Shown one piece after another: positions 34,901-42,183 of a stretch of 64,000 bases of DNA. Where the stretch lies: NCBI RefSeq assembly GCF_014696675.1, contig NZ_JACJQN010000001.1, positions 434,001 to 498,000 on the forward strand, read 5' to 3'. Numbering within the stretch: position 1 is the first letter of the stretch; every line of letters begins with the position of its first letter. A program made the position numbers and the translations under genes. The notes under the pieces were generated by a model. It made no database searches, was not told where the DNA came from, and saw nothing but the letters and a program-made list of their open reading frames with translations. Source of the DNA: Phormidium tenue FACHB-1052 (GTDB lineage: Bacteria; Cyanobacteriota; Cyanobacteriia; Phormidesmidales; Phormidesmidaceae).

Positions 34901-35995
34901 AAGGACTTAGTGCTAGACCCTGTGGCGTTCCCCAACGCCACAGCGCTTCAGGCTGACGAAGCCCTAGGTCGTCTAACAGTGACCACTACCCTGGGCGATG
35001 CCAACGGCGACGGGCTCTACGAAGAGCTCTATGCCCTGGGTGGGCGCTCCTTCTCGATTTGGGATACCCAGGGCAACCTGGTCTACGACAGCGGCGCGGA
35101 GTTTGAGCAGACGATCGCCGAGCTGTTCCCCACCGAATTTAATGCCGACAACAGCGAGAATGGCTCCTTCGACAGCCGCAGCGACGCCAAGGGGCCTGAG
35201 CCTGAAGGCGTGACCATCGGTGAAGTCAATGGGCGCACCTATGCCTTCATCGGGCTAGAGCGGTTTGGCGGCGTCATGACCTACGACATCACCAACCCCA
35301 CCGAGGCGTTCTTCGTCGATTTCGTCAACAACCGCGATTTTGGAGGCAATGCTGAAGACGGTACCGCTGGCGATCTAGGGGCTGAAGGGCTGACATTTAT
35401 CCCGGCTGCCGATAGCCCTAACGGCAATCCTTTGGTGGTGGTGGCCAACGAAGTGAGCGGCAGCACCACGGTATTCGATGCCAGCGCCCTTGAGGCTCTC
35501 GCACCCGACGGTAGCGACCCATCTGACCTATTCCTCGACTTGCGCGACCTGACCGGCGAAGTAGCCACCACCTTCACCGTCAATCGAGAGGCAGCCTTCG
35601 ATAACTTCGTGGGCTTCTACCGCATTGCCGATCGCAACGGCGGCATTGACCTCAACGGCGACGGTATTGCCGATGTGACCCCCGGCCAATCAGGGTATAC
35701 CGAGGCAGCGTTGGCAAACCGCGCCAGGGCTGTGGCGCTGACCACCGCCAACCTCACCACGTCGGTTTTTGAGTCAACGGTAGCGGGGGGTAGTCTCTAC
35801 GCCCCCTTCCTCATCGCCAATGGCAATTTGGACAGATTTAACTCTGACGAGGTGTACTTTGCCTTTGGCAGCGCCAACACCGATGGGGTTGAGCACATTC
35901 GCATGAGCGAGGGCGCGATCGGATTTGAGGATCTGTTTGGCGGCGGCGACAATGACTTTAACGACATCGTTGTGAAGGTTGCCGTGTCCGTCTAA
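31997..35995 (+). CDS. Giant metallophosphatase/5'-nucleotidase with choice-of-anchor and DUF4114 domains
   Basis: A 1332-residue, strongly acidic protein, probably extracellular and releasing phosphate from organic esters. Part 1 (about 1-640) is a 5'-nucleotidase: LQLFHAADQEGN, GNHEFDQG, VVLLAHMQQ, and the C-domain SLKNGGGIRNN. A TDPTDPTEPG linker follows near 660. Part 2 (about 670-1200) is a beta-propeller of the choice-of-anchor I type, with repeated IDPSAYGAG- and NEGEPNADY-like units. The end (about 1200-1332) is DUF4114 (PFLIANGN, GGGDNDFNDIVVKV), with calcium-loop-like GDANGDGLYEE and DLNGDGIADV. There is no signal peptide, which fits type I secretion. ATG 31997 starts the conserved part; 31940 is also in frame. 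Confidence 0.88.
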   Translation: MADFTLQLFHAADQEGNITALDDAPRFSAVLNALKNQDIDGDGVAGFANTLILSSGDAYIPGVFFNASAGAFGGAGRGDISIQNALGFQAIAFGNHEFDQGTALVADLIGGSEDDPTTDVDESFAGTTFPYLSSNLDFSTDANLADLVVPDAAAPQPNGIAASTVIEVNGERIGVVGATTPTISNVNVRISSPGTVTVLPQPFDSSPTPDQLDALAAEIQADVDALLAANPDIDKVVLLAHMQQIAIEQELAQRLSNVDIIVAGGSNTRLFDADDRPRAGDTNQGIYPIIQTGADGNPVAVVNTDGNYKYVGRLVIDFDENGVLLPESYDPTISGAYATDDEGVAAVGGTGLADPAIAAITAALREAVIATESNVFGVSEVFLNGNRGAVRTQETNLGNLTADANLAIAKEIDPTAVISLKNGGGIRNNIGQTLVPAGGTGEAELLPNEAIPGVKPAGGISQNDIANALSFNNALSLITVTAEELLALVEHGVSASSLDDSVSPGQFPQIGGFSFSFDATAEPGNRVQSLAIEAEDGTDIDVVVQNGAIVGDPSRTFRMVTLSFLADGGDGYPFPTGAATNRLDLVDETAPATGNATFAPNFSEQDALAEYLFDNFDTDTPFTAAETGRELDSRIQNLAFRSDGVIDALGPVNPTDPTDPTEPGVDPASLLAPLGTYETEVFDTSAAEIVVYDPATRRLFVVNAQVPAVEVLDISDPSNPTKLFDIDPSAYGAGANSVAISNGIVAVAIESTEKTDPGSVVFFDIDGNFLNAVTVGALPDMLTFTPDGTKVLVANEGEPNADYSIDPEGSISIIDLSGGVENLTQANVTTAGFTAFNDQRDALIADGVRIFGPNATAAQDVEPEYIAVTDDSRTAYVALQENNALAVVDIASGAVTDILPLGYKDHSVVPLDASDRDNAINITTYPNLFGLYLPDAISLYEAGGATYIVTANEGDAREYDTFAEEARVKDLVLDPVAFPNATALQADEALGRLTVTTTLGDANGDGLYEELYALGGRSFSIWDTQGNLVYDSGAEFEQTIAELFPTEFNADNSENGSFDSRSDAKGPEPEGVTIGEVNGRTYAFIGLERFGGVMTYDITNPTEAFFVDFVNNRDFGGNAEDGTAGDLGAEGLTFIPAADSPNGNPLVVVANEVSGSTTVFDASALEALAPDGSDPSDLFLDLRDLTGEVATTFTVNREAAFDNFVGFYRIADRNGGIDLNGDGIADVTPGQSGYTEAALANRARAVALTTANLTTSVFESTVAGGSLYAPFLIANGNLDRFNSDEVYFAFGSANTDGVEHIRMSEGAIGFEDLFGGGDNDFNDIVVKVAVSV

Positions 35996-36554
35996 GGTCG
36001 GCAGCAACCCAGTGTCAACCAACAGCTAAACGCTAATTGGCCTCTGGCTAAATAAACCGCGTACAAAAGCAGGCTCAAAATTTGAGCCTGCTTTTGTGTT
36101 ATCAGCACAACACAATCTTCATAGCCTTTATCAGTTAGATTAGGAGGGCTTAGCACAAGCTGTAGCAGCCCTAAAATTCTGCGATCGCAACAAATCATTA
36201 CGTCATTATCAAAATATGAACCGCAAGGATAATAGTTCTTTAATCTAGTCGATCCATCTTGGGCTTAAGCCATTGTTTTTACCATTAAACAGCAAAATTT
36301 TGTCGGCGATCGCCTCATCTTTGACGACAGTTTTTACACTGCTTCTCAAAACTAAAACGGCGTCAATACATTAGTCTCAATCCCTCTTGCTCAGACATTA
36401 CAGACCGCAAAATACCTATATTTGCGCCTCAGCTACTCATTTTTGCTCTCGGAAAGGTTTGCCCAAAGGATGCTGCTCTTTGTAGCTTATTGAAATAATG
36501 AGCAATATTTTTATAAAAACATTGCTTTGAAAACTGACTTTAAAAGCACCATTA
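35996..36554. other. Gene-free A/T-rich region
   Basis: 559 bp holding the phosphatase terminator, one HIP1 palindrome (36306-36313), and otherwise A/T-rich sequence leading to the GGDEF gene. Reading frames in it are short and unlike proteins. A promoter for the GGDEF gene is expected but not locatable with confidence. Confidence 0.4.
36063..36097 (+). terminator. Terminator after the DUF4114 phosphatase gene
   Basis: ACAAAAGCAGGCTCAAA (36063-36079) and TTTGAGCCTGCTTTTGT (36081-36097) form a near-perfect palindrome; the G/C core GCAGGCTC/GAGCCTGC is followed by TTTTGT. It reads equally well on the minus strand, but no gene needs it there. Confidence 0.85.
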
Positions 36555-37517
36555 ATGACACCTATACCTACTATTGATGCTAGTCAGCTGCTTGACTTCA
36601 ATAGCGCAGCCCTAGCCGTTTTAACCCATCTTCACGAGCGGCTTGGATTTGACCTGTGGATGGTAACGCGTACCGAGGGTGAAGACTGGATTGTCTTACA
36701 AGCCAACGACACAGGCTATGGTGTCAAAGCCGGAGACGTTTTTCGCTGGTCTGACTCCTTCTGCTCTCGCATGATCAAAGGAGAAGGCCCTCGCATTGCT
36801 CCCTCCTCTGAAACGGTAGTGGCCTACGCCGAAGCCCCCATCGGGCAACAAGTCAAAATCGGGGCCTACGTGGGCGTCCCCCTTCTGAAGGAAGATGGCA
36901 CCCTATTTGGCACCCTTTGCGCCATCGACCCACTGCCCCAGCCCCAGGTCATTCAGCAGGAGCTGCCCTTAATTGAGCTTTTAGCCCGGCTGCTCAGCCG
37001 TATTCTCCACGCCGATCTAAAATTTGCAGAGCAGGCACGATTAGCCGAACATCTGCAAACAGAAGCCTTAACCGACGGCCTGACTGGGCTCTACAACCGT
37101 CGCGGTTGGGATCAACTTTTAGACAGCGAAGAAGAACGCTGCGCCATCTACGGCTACCCTGCCAGCATCATCGTCATTGACATTGATGGTCTCCAGGCAA
37201 TCAACGACAGCCAGGGCCAAGCCGCTGGAGACCAGATTTTGCGGCGCACTAGGGATCTGCTTAGGCAAATAACCCGCAAACAGGATACCGTCGCCCGCAC
37301 TGGTGGCAATGAATTTGCCATGCTCTGTGTGGAGTGCCCCCTAGTCGAAGGAGAGTTGATTAAACACCAACTCGAGAAAGTCCTAGGCGAAAGCCAACTT
37401 CACGCCACGGTGGGAATTGCGGGCCGCCACCCTAGCCAAGGACTGCGGTGGGCTTGGGCCAATGCCGATCGCGCCATGTACAGCCACAGGTCGACTAGCC
37501 AACAAAAAAACCATTAA
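36555..37517 (+). CDS. GAF-GGDEF protein with degenerate GGNEF catalytic motif
   Basis: A 320-residue cytoplasmic signalling protein. A GAF domain (about 15-155) contains FCSRMIKGEGPRIAPS and VGVPLLKEDGTLFGTLCAID; there is no bilin cysteine motif that I can identify. A GGDEF domain (about 165-315) starts DGLTGLYNRRGW and has the metal Asp209 in VIDIDGLQAIND. The signature is GGNEF (250-254), with Asn at the metal-binding third position. The allosteric I-site RxxD is intact as R-K-Q-D (241-244). It may therefore be a weak or dead diguanylate cyclase that still binds c-di-GMP. ATG at 36555. Confidence 0.9.
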   Translation: MTPIPTIDASQLLDFNSAALAVLTHLHERLGFDLWMVTRTEGEDWIVLQANDTGYGVKAGDVFRWSDSFCSRMIKGEGPRIAPSSETVVAYAEAPIGQQVKIGAYVGVPLLKEDGTLFGTLCAIDPLPQPQVIQQELPLIELLARLLSRILHADLKFAEQARLAEHLQTEALTDGLTGLYNRRGWDQLLDSEEERCAIYGYPASIIVIDIDGLQAINDSQGQAAGDQILRRTRDLLRQITRKQDTVARTGGNEFAMLCVECPLVEGELIKHQLEKVLGESQLHATVGIAGRHPSQGLRWAWANADRAMYSHRSTSQQKNH

Positions 37518-37598
37518 CTGCGTGATTAAAAGTGCTCACAGGCAGTTATAGTAATATTCAGTTGGTCACCACCGTTGGCCACAGCAACACAAATCAGT

Positions 37599-37627
37599 TT
37601 GACAAGGGTACACCTGTTATCTATACT
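37599..37627 (+). promoter_or_regulatory. Promoter of tRNA-Glu
   Basis: TTGACA (37599-37604), exactly 17 bp, TATACT (37622-37627), a near-consensus housekeeping promoter. Transcription would begin near 37634, about 13 nt before the tRNA. Confidence 0.85.
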
Positions 37628-37646
37628 GAGGAGTGTTGAAAAATAG

Positions 37647-37719
37647 GCCCCCATCGTCTAGAGGCCTAGGACACCTCCCTTTCACGGAGGCGACGGGGAT
37701 TCGAATTCCCCTGGGGGTA
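37647..37719 (+). tRNA. trnE: tRNA-Glu (anticodon TTC)
   Basis: 73 nt that fold into a cloverleaf: acceptor GCCCCCA with TGGGGGT, anticodon stem CCTCC/GGAGG around loop CTTTCAC (anticodon TTC at 37681-37683), T-arm GGGGA-TTCGAAT-TCCCC, discriminator A. It closely matches chloroplast and cyanobacterial tRNA-Glu. In these organisms this tRNA serves both translation and, via glutamyl-tRNA reductase, tetrapyrrole synthesis, so it indirectly feeds chlorophyll and bilin. CCA is not encoded. Confidence 0.97.
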
Positions 37720-37737
37720 TAGCTTTAATAGCGCTAG

Positions 37738-37771
37738 AGCCTTGCAATTTTTGTTGCAAGGCTTTGTTTTT
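37738..37771 (+). terminator. Terminator of tRNA-Glu
   Basis: AGCCTTGCAA (37738-37747) pairs with TTGCAAGGCT (37754-37763), 10 bp, loop TTTTTG, followed by TTGTTTTTC. Confidence 0.92.
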
Positions 37772-37871
37772 CTCACGGTGCAGACCTAACTCTAGGTCAG
37801 GTGACAAGCTCTGTCACTTCCAGTACTGTAAGAATCACCCAACGGGTTCAACCTTTTGCAGAGGGGAATCT

Positions 37872-38279
37872 ATGACCTTCATTACGCTATTAGCAACCGC
37901 AGTCGGTATTGTCTCGGCGATCGTGCTAATCATCGTGGGATTAGTAGAGGCTCCTTGGCAGCTACTGCTGTTTGGTCTCCTGGCCGCCCTCTATGGATTG
38001 CAGCGGCAGATTTGGGCCTGTGAATCAGTCATTGAAATTGACGGTGCCATAGTGCCAACCGATGTGATTGCCCAGAAAACCACGGCTATGCCCCAGCCAA
38101 AACAGGCGGCGGAGGCAAGCGTCACAGACAATTCCTCAGCCCCCGCATCTGAGAGTTCTGAGAGCAAGGAGCTGATTTACCGAGGCATTCGCTATCGCGC
38201 TAGCCAGCCCGAGAATCCGTCATCGCCGCCCGATCAGAAACTCGAAGGCATCTATCGAGGGCAACCCTGGGAGCGCTAG
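37872..38279 (+). CDS. DUF4278 domain membrane protein
   Basis: A 135-residue protein. Two hydrophobic helices cover residues about 4-42 (ITLLATAVGIVSAIVLIIVGL and LLLFGLLAALYGL). A polar, serine/glutamate-rich linker follows (60-98), and then a C-terminal DUF4278 motif with LIYRGIRYRA and EGIYRGQPWER. DUF4278 is a short cyanobacterial domain of unknown role. ATG at 37872 is chosen because GAGGGG lies just upstream and the frame before it is not protein-like. The gene stands alone after trnE. Confidence 0.78.
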   Translation: MTFITLLATAVGIVSAIVLIIVGLVEAPWQLLLFGLLAALYGLQRQIWACESVIEIDGAIVPTDVIAQKTTAMPQPKQAAEASVTDNSSAPASESSESKELIYRGIRYRASQPENPSSPPDQKLEGIYRGQPWER

Positions 38280-38313
38280 ATCTGGCATCAACGAGCTGTA
38301 ATATTCCCCTGTT

Positions 38314-38745
38314 TTACAACACCTCCGCTGGAGCAAAAATACTTTCGTCTCGGGCAAAAGCTTTGAATTCTAGGGCGTTACCGCTTGGGTCAGTGATAAA
38401 CAACGTGAACTGCTCTCCGACCTCGCCCACAAACCGCTGGTATGGCTCAATTAGAAACTCTACCTGGGCCTGACGCAGGCGATCGGCCAAGGCGTGCCAT
38501 TCAACCGGGGTAAGAATGACTCCCCAGTGGCTAACCGGCACGTTATGACCATCCACCGCATTAGTCGGCACGATGGATTGGGGCTCAGCCCGATGAGCCG
38601 TAATCTGGTGACCAAACAGATTAAAGTCAATCCAGGTCGATGACGTGCGCCCCACCGAGCAGCCCAGCACGGTTTCATAGAAGTGACGCGTGCTGTTCAA
38701 GTCGTACACTGGAAACGCCACATGAAAGGGGCGAAGCATTGCCAT
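38314..38745 (-). CDS. VOC family (glyoxalase/dioxygenase fold) protein
   Basis: A 143-residue single-domain vicinal-oxygen-chelate protein. Repeated beta-alpha-beta-beta-beta modules are visible: PFHVAFPVYDLNSTRHFYETVLGC at the start, then VSHWGVILTPVEWHALADRL, and FITDPSGNALEFKAF at the end. The conserved His near the N-terminus, the second His (SHWG) and the Glu (NALEF) can form a metal site. The substrate is unknown; homologues are often labelled bleomycin-resistance or dioxygenase. Start options are ATG 38745 and ATG 38739. Its start lies on the same CATG as the divergent nagA start. Confidence 0.85.
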   Translation of the reverse strand: MAMLRPFHVAFPVYDLNSTRHFYETVLGCSVGRTSSTWIDFNLFGHQITAHRAEPQSIVPTNAVDGHNVPVSHWGVILTPVEWHALADRLRQAQVEFLIEPYQRFVGEVGEQFTLFITDPSGNALEFKAFARDESIFAPAEVL

Positions 38746-39970
38746 GTCCTCTAGGTTTACGACGGGGTTTAGCGCCGATAGTTCTAGGCTCGCTACAGAA
38801 GCCATTTACTCTCGCTATGCCCTCAACCACTGTACCCTCTACACTGGTCGTAGGGTGCTACAAAACCACGCACTGGTTATAGACGGTAGCCGTATTTTAG
38901 ACCTTGTCCCTGAGGCCCAACTTCCGTCAGACTTGCCTTGTCTCGATGGTCAGGGCTGGACGGCGGCTCCCGGCTTTATTGATCTACAGCTCAACGGCTG
39001 CGGTGGCGTGATGTTCAATGACGACATTACCGCTGGCACCCTTGAAACCATGCACCGCACCAACCTCCAAAGCGGCACTACGAGTTTTTTGCCCACGTTA
39101 ATTACCACTACCGACCAGGCGATGAACGACGCTATGGCCCTAGTTGCTAGGTACCGTCAGCAGCAGCCACATCAAGTCTTGGGGCTCCATTTAGAAGGCC
39201 CCTACCTCAACGCCAAGCGAGGGGGAATTCATAGTCAAGCCTATATTCGCTCTGCCGACGGGGCCATGATCGATCGCATAGCCCAGGCTGGGCCAGAAGT
39301 GGTCAAGCTGGTCACATTAGCCCCAGAAGTTGTTGCCCCAGAATACATTCGGCAGCTCGCTGAAGCAGGCATTTTGGTTTCTGCTGGACACTCTGAGGCT
39401 AGCTTTGAGGAAGCAGTAGTCGGCTTTGAAGCCGGGGTTAGCATGGTCACACACCTGTTTAACGCTATGTCTGGATGGCAAGGGCGTAGTCCTGGGCTGG
39501 TTGGGGCGGTGTTAAACCAGGCCGATGTCTATGCCGGCGTCATTGTGGATGGACACCACGTTCACTACAGTTCTGTTGGCCTAGCGCATCGGGTAAAACA
39601 AGACCATCTGGTGCTCGTTACTGACGCTACACCCCCGGTGGGCACCACGCTAGAATCCTTTGTCATTGGTGGCCAGGAGGTGTTTTATCGAGACGGCAAG
39701 TGCGTCTCTGCCGACGGCACCCTTGGGGGGGCAGCACTGACCTTAATCGCTGCGATCGAGAACTGCGTGCGTCGAGTGGGCATTCCTCTAGCAGAAGCCC
39801 TACGGATGGCGACTCTGTACCCAGCCCGAGCCATCGGCGTCGATCACTATCTAGGGATGTTGTCTCCGGGCCACCAGGCCACCATCACCCTGTTTGACGC
39901 TGACACATTCACTGTCAAAGGGGTAATCGACCAAGGCGTGCTGGCTTGGTCTACAACAGACCTGGGATAA
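38744..39970 (+). CDS. nagA: N-acetylglucosamine-6-phosphate deacetylase
   Basis: A 408-residue amidohydrolase that removes acetate from GlcNAc-6-P, feeding recycled amino sugar to glucosamine-6-P. Seen: APGFIDLQLNGCGGVMFND near 74-92, LGLHLEGPYLNAKRGGIH with the metal Glu, SAGHSEASFEEA with a metal His, THLFNAMSGWQGRSPGLVG, and VTDATPPVG with the catalytic Asp. The first about 28 residues are extra compared with family proteins, but no other usual start codon lies before the conserved YTGRRVLQNHALVIDG, so ATG 38744 is taken. No nagB is adjacent. Confidence 0.93.
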   Translation: MSSRFTTGFSADSSRLATEAIYSRYALNHCTLYTGRRVLQNHALVIDGSRILDLVPEAQLPSDLPCLDGQGWTAAPGFIDLQLNGCGGVMFNDDITAGTLETMHRTNLQSGTTSFLPTLITTTDQAMNDAMALVARYRQQQPHQVLGLHLEGPYLNAKRGGIHSQAYIRSADGAMIDRIAQAGPEVVKLVTLAPEVVAPEYIRQLAEAGILVSAGHSEASFEEAVVGFEAGVSMVTHLFNAMSGWQGRSPGLVGAVLNQADVYAGVIVDGHHVHYSSVGLAHRVKQDHLVLVTDATPPVGTTLESFVIGGQEVFYRDGKCVSADGTLGGAALTLIAAIENCVRRVGIPLAEALRMATLYPARAIGVDHYLGMLSPGHQATITLFDADTFTVKGVIDQGVLAWSTTDLG

Positions 39971-39983
39971 ACGGTCAGACTCC

Positions 39984-40379
39984 TTAGATGTGAGGACGAG
40001 GTAGGCCTGCTACTCGCTGCTGAAGCAATTGCGCGGCTATTTTCTGGCTACGCAAACTAATCCACAGGCTGCACTGATCCTCGGCAACAGACACTAGTGC
40101 TCCAGCTCGCTGCTCTGAAAATTTACAGGCTAGGTGATACAGCCTTGTCCGCTTGTCGGCTTCGACAGTTAAGGCCCGATAATACAGTTCGTTATAGTGA
40201 TGGGTGCCGTCCTGTAGGGCGCCATTAAACCAAAACTTAAATACCTGAACTCGACTTTCGGGCAAAACTTTTGGCAGCATTGAGGCTCTCTCTTGACCTA
40301 GTTTCAGCATACCCAGTTGGTCTAGGGAATGCTGAAACCAGGTCAAGGTAGGGCTGTGGGCTAAGATATGGCAACTCAA
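39984..40379 (-). CDS. Hypothetical protein, unknown family
   Basis: I do not recognise this protein. From TTG 40379, two nucleotides after the upstream gene's stop, it would have 131 residues; the frame is open to 40415 with a 35-bp overlap. It has no membrane segment. Notable parts are QVFKFWFNGALQDGTHHYNELYYRAL and LYHLACKFSEQRAGALVSVAEDQCSLWISLRS, which look like a folded globular domain rather than noise. It is translated tightly after the degenerate receiver gene, so the two products probably work together. It is convergent with nagA. Confidence 0.6.
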   Translation of the reverse strand: MSCHILAHSPTLTWFQHSLDQLGMLKLGQERASMLPKVLPESRVQVFKFWFNGALQDGTHHYNELYYRALTVEADKRTRLYHLACKFSEQRAGALVSVAEDQCSLWISLRSQKIAAQLLQQRVAGLPRPHI

Positions 40380-40380
40380 T

Positions 40381-40770
40381 TTACTGGCAGGTCGTGCGGG
40401 CAAAGGCAGACTCAACTAGCGATCGCAAGATGTCCATGCTGAGGGGCTGAACCAGCAACCCATCGAGTCCTGGAATATCTTCGCTGTAGTTCCATTGGGG
40501 GCTGGTCGAGTCTGTTAGGGCCACGATGGTCATATCGGGAGCCTGCCCATGCTGTCGCAGGTGATTGACTAACGGCGGTGACCAATCGTGAAAATCATTG
40601 CCGACCAGAATCACCAGACAGGGGGCTCCCTGGCTAACACGAGTAACCGCTTGCTCGGTGGAACTGGCCACAAACACGGGGTACTGCAGGTCAGTCTCTA
40701 AAGGATGGGCGTCGTCATGGTGATCACATTCTGGATCGAGCACAAGGATATAGTCACGAGTTAAGGTCAT
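40381..40770 (-). CDS. Degenerate CheY-like receiver (pseudo-receiver) protein
   Basis: A 129-residue single-domain protein with alternating strand/helix layout like a receiver: DYILVLDPECDHHDD with acidic residues after strand 1, CLVILVGNDFHDWSPPLVNHL around strand 3, MTIVALTDSTSP at strand 4 (Thr/Ser), and GLDGLLVQPLSMDILRSLV at strand 5, where the normal Lys-Pro is Gln-Pro. The usual phospho-Asp after strand 3 is not clear. It probably does not take part in normal phosphotransfer. I prefer ATG 40770 over 40797. It is divergent from an OmpR-type regulator and followed by an unknown gene. Confidence 0.6.
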   Translation of the reverse strand: MTLTRDYILVLDPECDHHDDAHPLETDLQYPVFVASSTEQAVTRVSQGAPCLVILVGNDFHDWSPPLVNHLRQHGQAPDMTIVALTDSTSPQWNYSEDIPGLDGLLVQPLSMDILRSLVESAFARTTCQ

Positions 40771-40797
40771 GGCTGAAAACGACGCAATTGCTTTCAT

Positions 40798-41148
40798 CTT
40801 ACCTAGAACAAAAATAGCGTTTTACCACCATAAAGCCGCTTTTTTGGACTGTAGACTAGGGTTTTCATGCCTTTTTAGAAACTTATACTTATTTCAATCT
40901 TCCGTTTTTTTTAGTCTGTCTAAAGGTATGCCAAAGCCTTAGCGTTGCAAAAGCAAAACTATAATTAAGTTATGCAAATAATCAATCTAAAACTCGCCAG
41001 TTGTTCAGCTATTGATAACGTTTTGTACGATTAGCCCGCGATCGCGCCCGCAGACCCTAGCTCAGAGTTGGGTAACTCTAGCTACAAAAACCCCCAGGGG
41101 CTTTTGCTATGTTTAGCAAATAAAATTTGCCGTTTATAACGAAACCCA
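40798..41148. other. Divergent spacer with hairpin-rich leader or candidate small RNA
   Basis: 351 bp without a gene. On the plus strand TATAAT occurs at 40960-40965. Further on, AGCT-C-AGAGTT and AACTCT-AGCT form a hairpin near 41059-41083, and AAAAACCCCCAGGGGCTTTTGC (about 41086-41107) forms a short terminator-like hairpin just before the regulator gene. This could be a leader of that gene or a separate small RNA of about 140 nt. No -35 is visible. Confidence 0.35.
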
Positions 41149-41898
41149 GTGGGCGCTGTATCCGTACAGATTATTGAGGGCAACCCCCATTTGCGATCGC
41201 TTCTGGGCTGGCATCTTCAGCAAGCTGGCTACAGGGTTTTTCAGGCGGCAGACCTAGTTCGCACTCGCGACCTTTTTCAGAGCCGCCAGCCAGACTTAGT
41301 GATCTTAGACTCGCAGTTACCCGACGGGGACGGCGTGGAGCTGTGTAAGTGGTTGCACAGCCAGGGGCAGCCCCTGATCATGATTCTCTCAGCCTGCAAC
41401 ACAGAGACCGATATCGTGACCGGACTACGGGCCGGGGCCGACGACTACATGACCAAGCCCTTCGGCATGCAGGAATTTTTGGCCCGAGTCGAGGCGCTAA
41501 CTCGGCGCGTACGGCTTATGAGCGCGCCAGCGTCGCTCACCTATGGCGACTTAAACATTGACCTAGTGCAGCGGCGCGTCAACTTTCGCGGCGACTATAT
41601 CGATCTAACGCCCCAAGAATTTAGCCTGCTATACGTGCTGACCCAAGCGGCTGGGTCACCTTTGAGCCGGACCGATTTACTGCGGCGGGCCTGGCCCGAT
41701 GCGATCGACAATCCCAGAACCGTTGATACCCACATCCTCTCCCTACGCAAAAAAATCGAGGTTGACCCGAGGCAGCCCAACATTATTCAAACCGTGCGCA
41801 ATGTAGGCTATCGCTTCAATATTGAGCGGGTTTCCGCTGAGTCTAACGGCCATAGCCCTCGGATGAGCGCACCCCTAGCCTCTTCCTCCCTGATCTAA
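41149..41898 (+). CDS. OmpR-family response regulator (NblR-like)
   Basis: A 249-residue two-domain transcription factor. The receiver (about 3-120) has the phospho-Asp in PDLVILDSQLPDGDG, Ser/Thr in MILSA, and the Lys in DDYMTKPFGMQEFLARVEAL. The winged helix (about 130-230) has LTPQEFSLLYVL, VDTHILSLRKKIE and TVRNVGYRFNIE. The lead-in HLRSLLGWHLQQAGY and the KPFGMQEFLARVEAL tail recall NblR, the regulator of phycobilisome breakdown, but RpaA/RpaB-type relatives are also close, so I do not assign it. The N-terminal acidic pair before the receiver is reduced to E-G-N. Start is GTG 41149. Confidence 0.85.
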   Translation: MGAVSVQIIEGNPHLRSLLGWHLQQAGYRVFQAADLVRTRDLFQSRQPDLVILDSQLPDGDGVELCKWLHSQGQPLIMILSACNTETDIVTGLRAGADDYMTKPFGMQEFLARVEALTRRVRLMSAPASLTYGDLNIDLVQRRVNFRGDYIDLTPQEFSLLYVLTQAAGSPLSRTDLLRRAWPDAIDNPRTVDTHILSLRKKIEVDPRQPNIIQTVRNVGYRFNIERVSAESNGHSPRMSAPLASSSLI

Positions 41899-42183
41899 GG
41901 CAGCTTAGATTGGCCATCGCGCTAATTCAACCAAAGGTAGCCGGGTAAAGCGTTTAGCCGAGCTATGGCGGAAGCTTGATGGCGATCGCCCTAGAGCGCC
42001 AGAGGTTCAGTTCAACAGAAGTTGTCTCAGATGATCAGGGGCCTAACGAAGTTGGCTCCTGCCATAGTCCCAGGCTTAAGAACCGTACCGCAGCCTAAAT
42101 AGATAGGCCCAAAACCAGCCGTGGCTAGTTTTGGTGAATTAGACTATAATTCAGAAATCCTTTCATGCTGCCTTGCCAACCCT

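Noticed and set aside
35992..36198. 68-residue minus-strand frame after the phosphatase
   Set aside because: Runs across the terminator palindrome; cysteine/leucine-rich noise.
40381..40415. 35-bp overlap of the unknown gene with the pseudo-receiver gene
   Set aside because: It depends on a TTG start at 40415; a TTG at 40379 just after the stop is an equally good start, so the overlap is probably not real.
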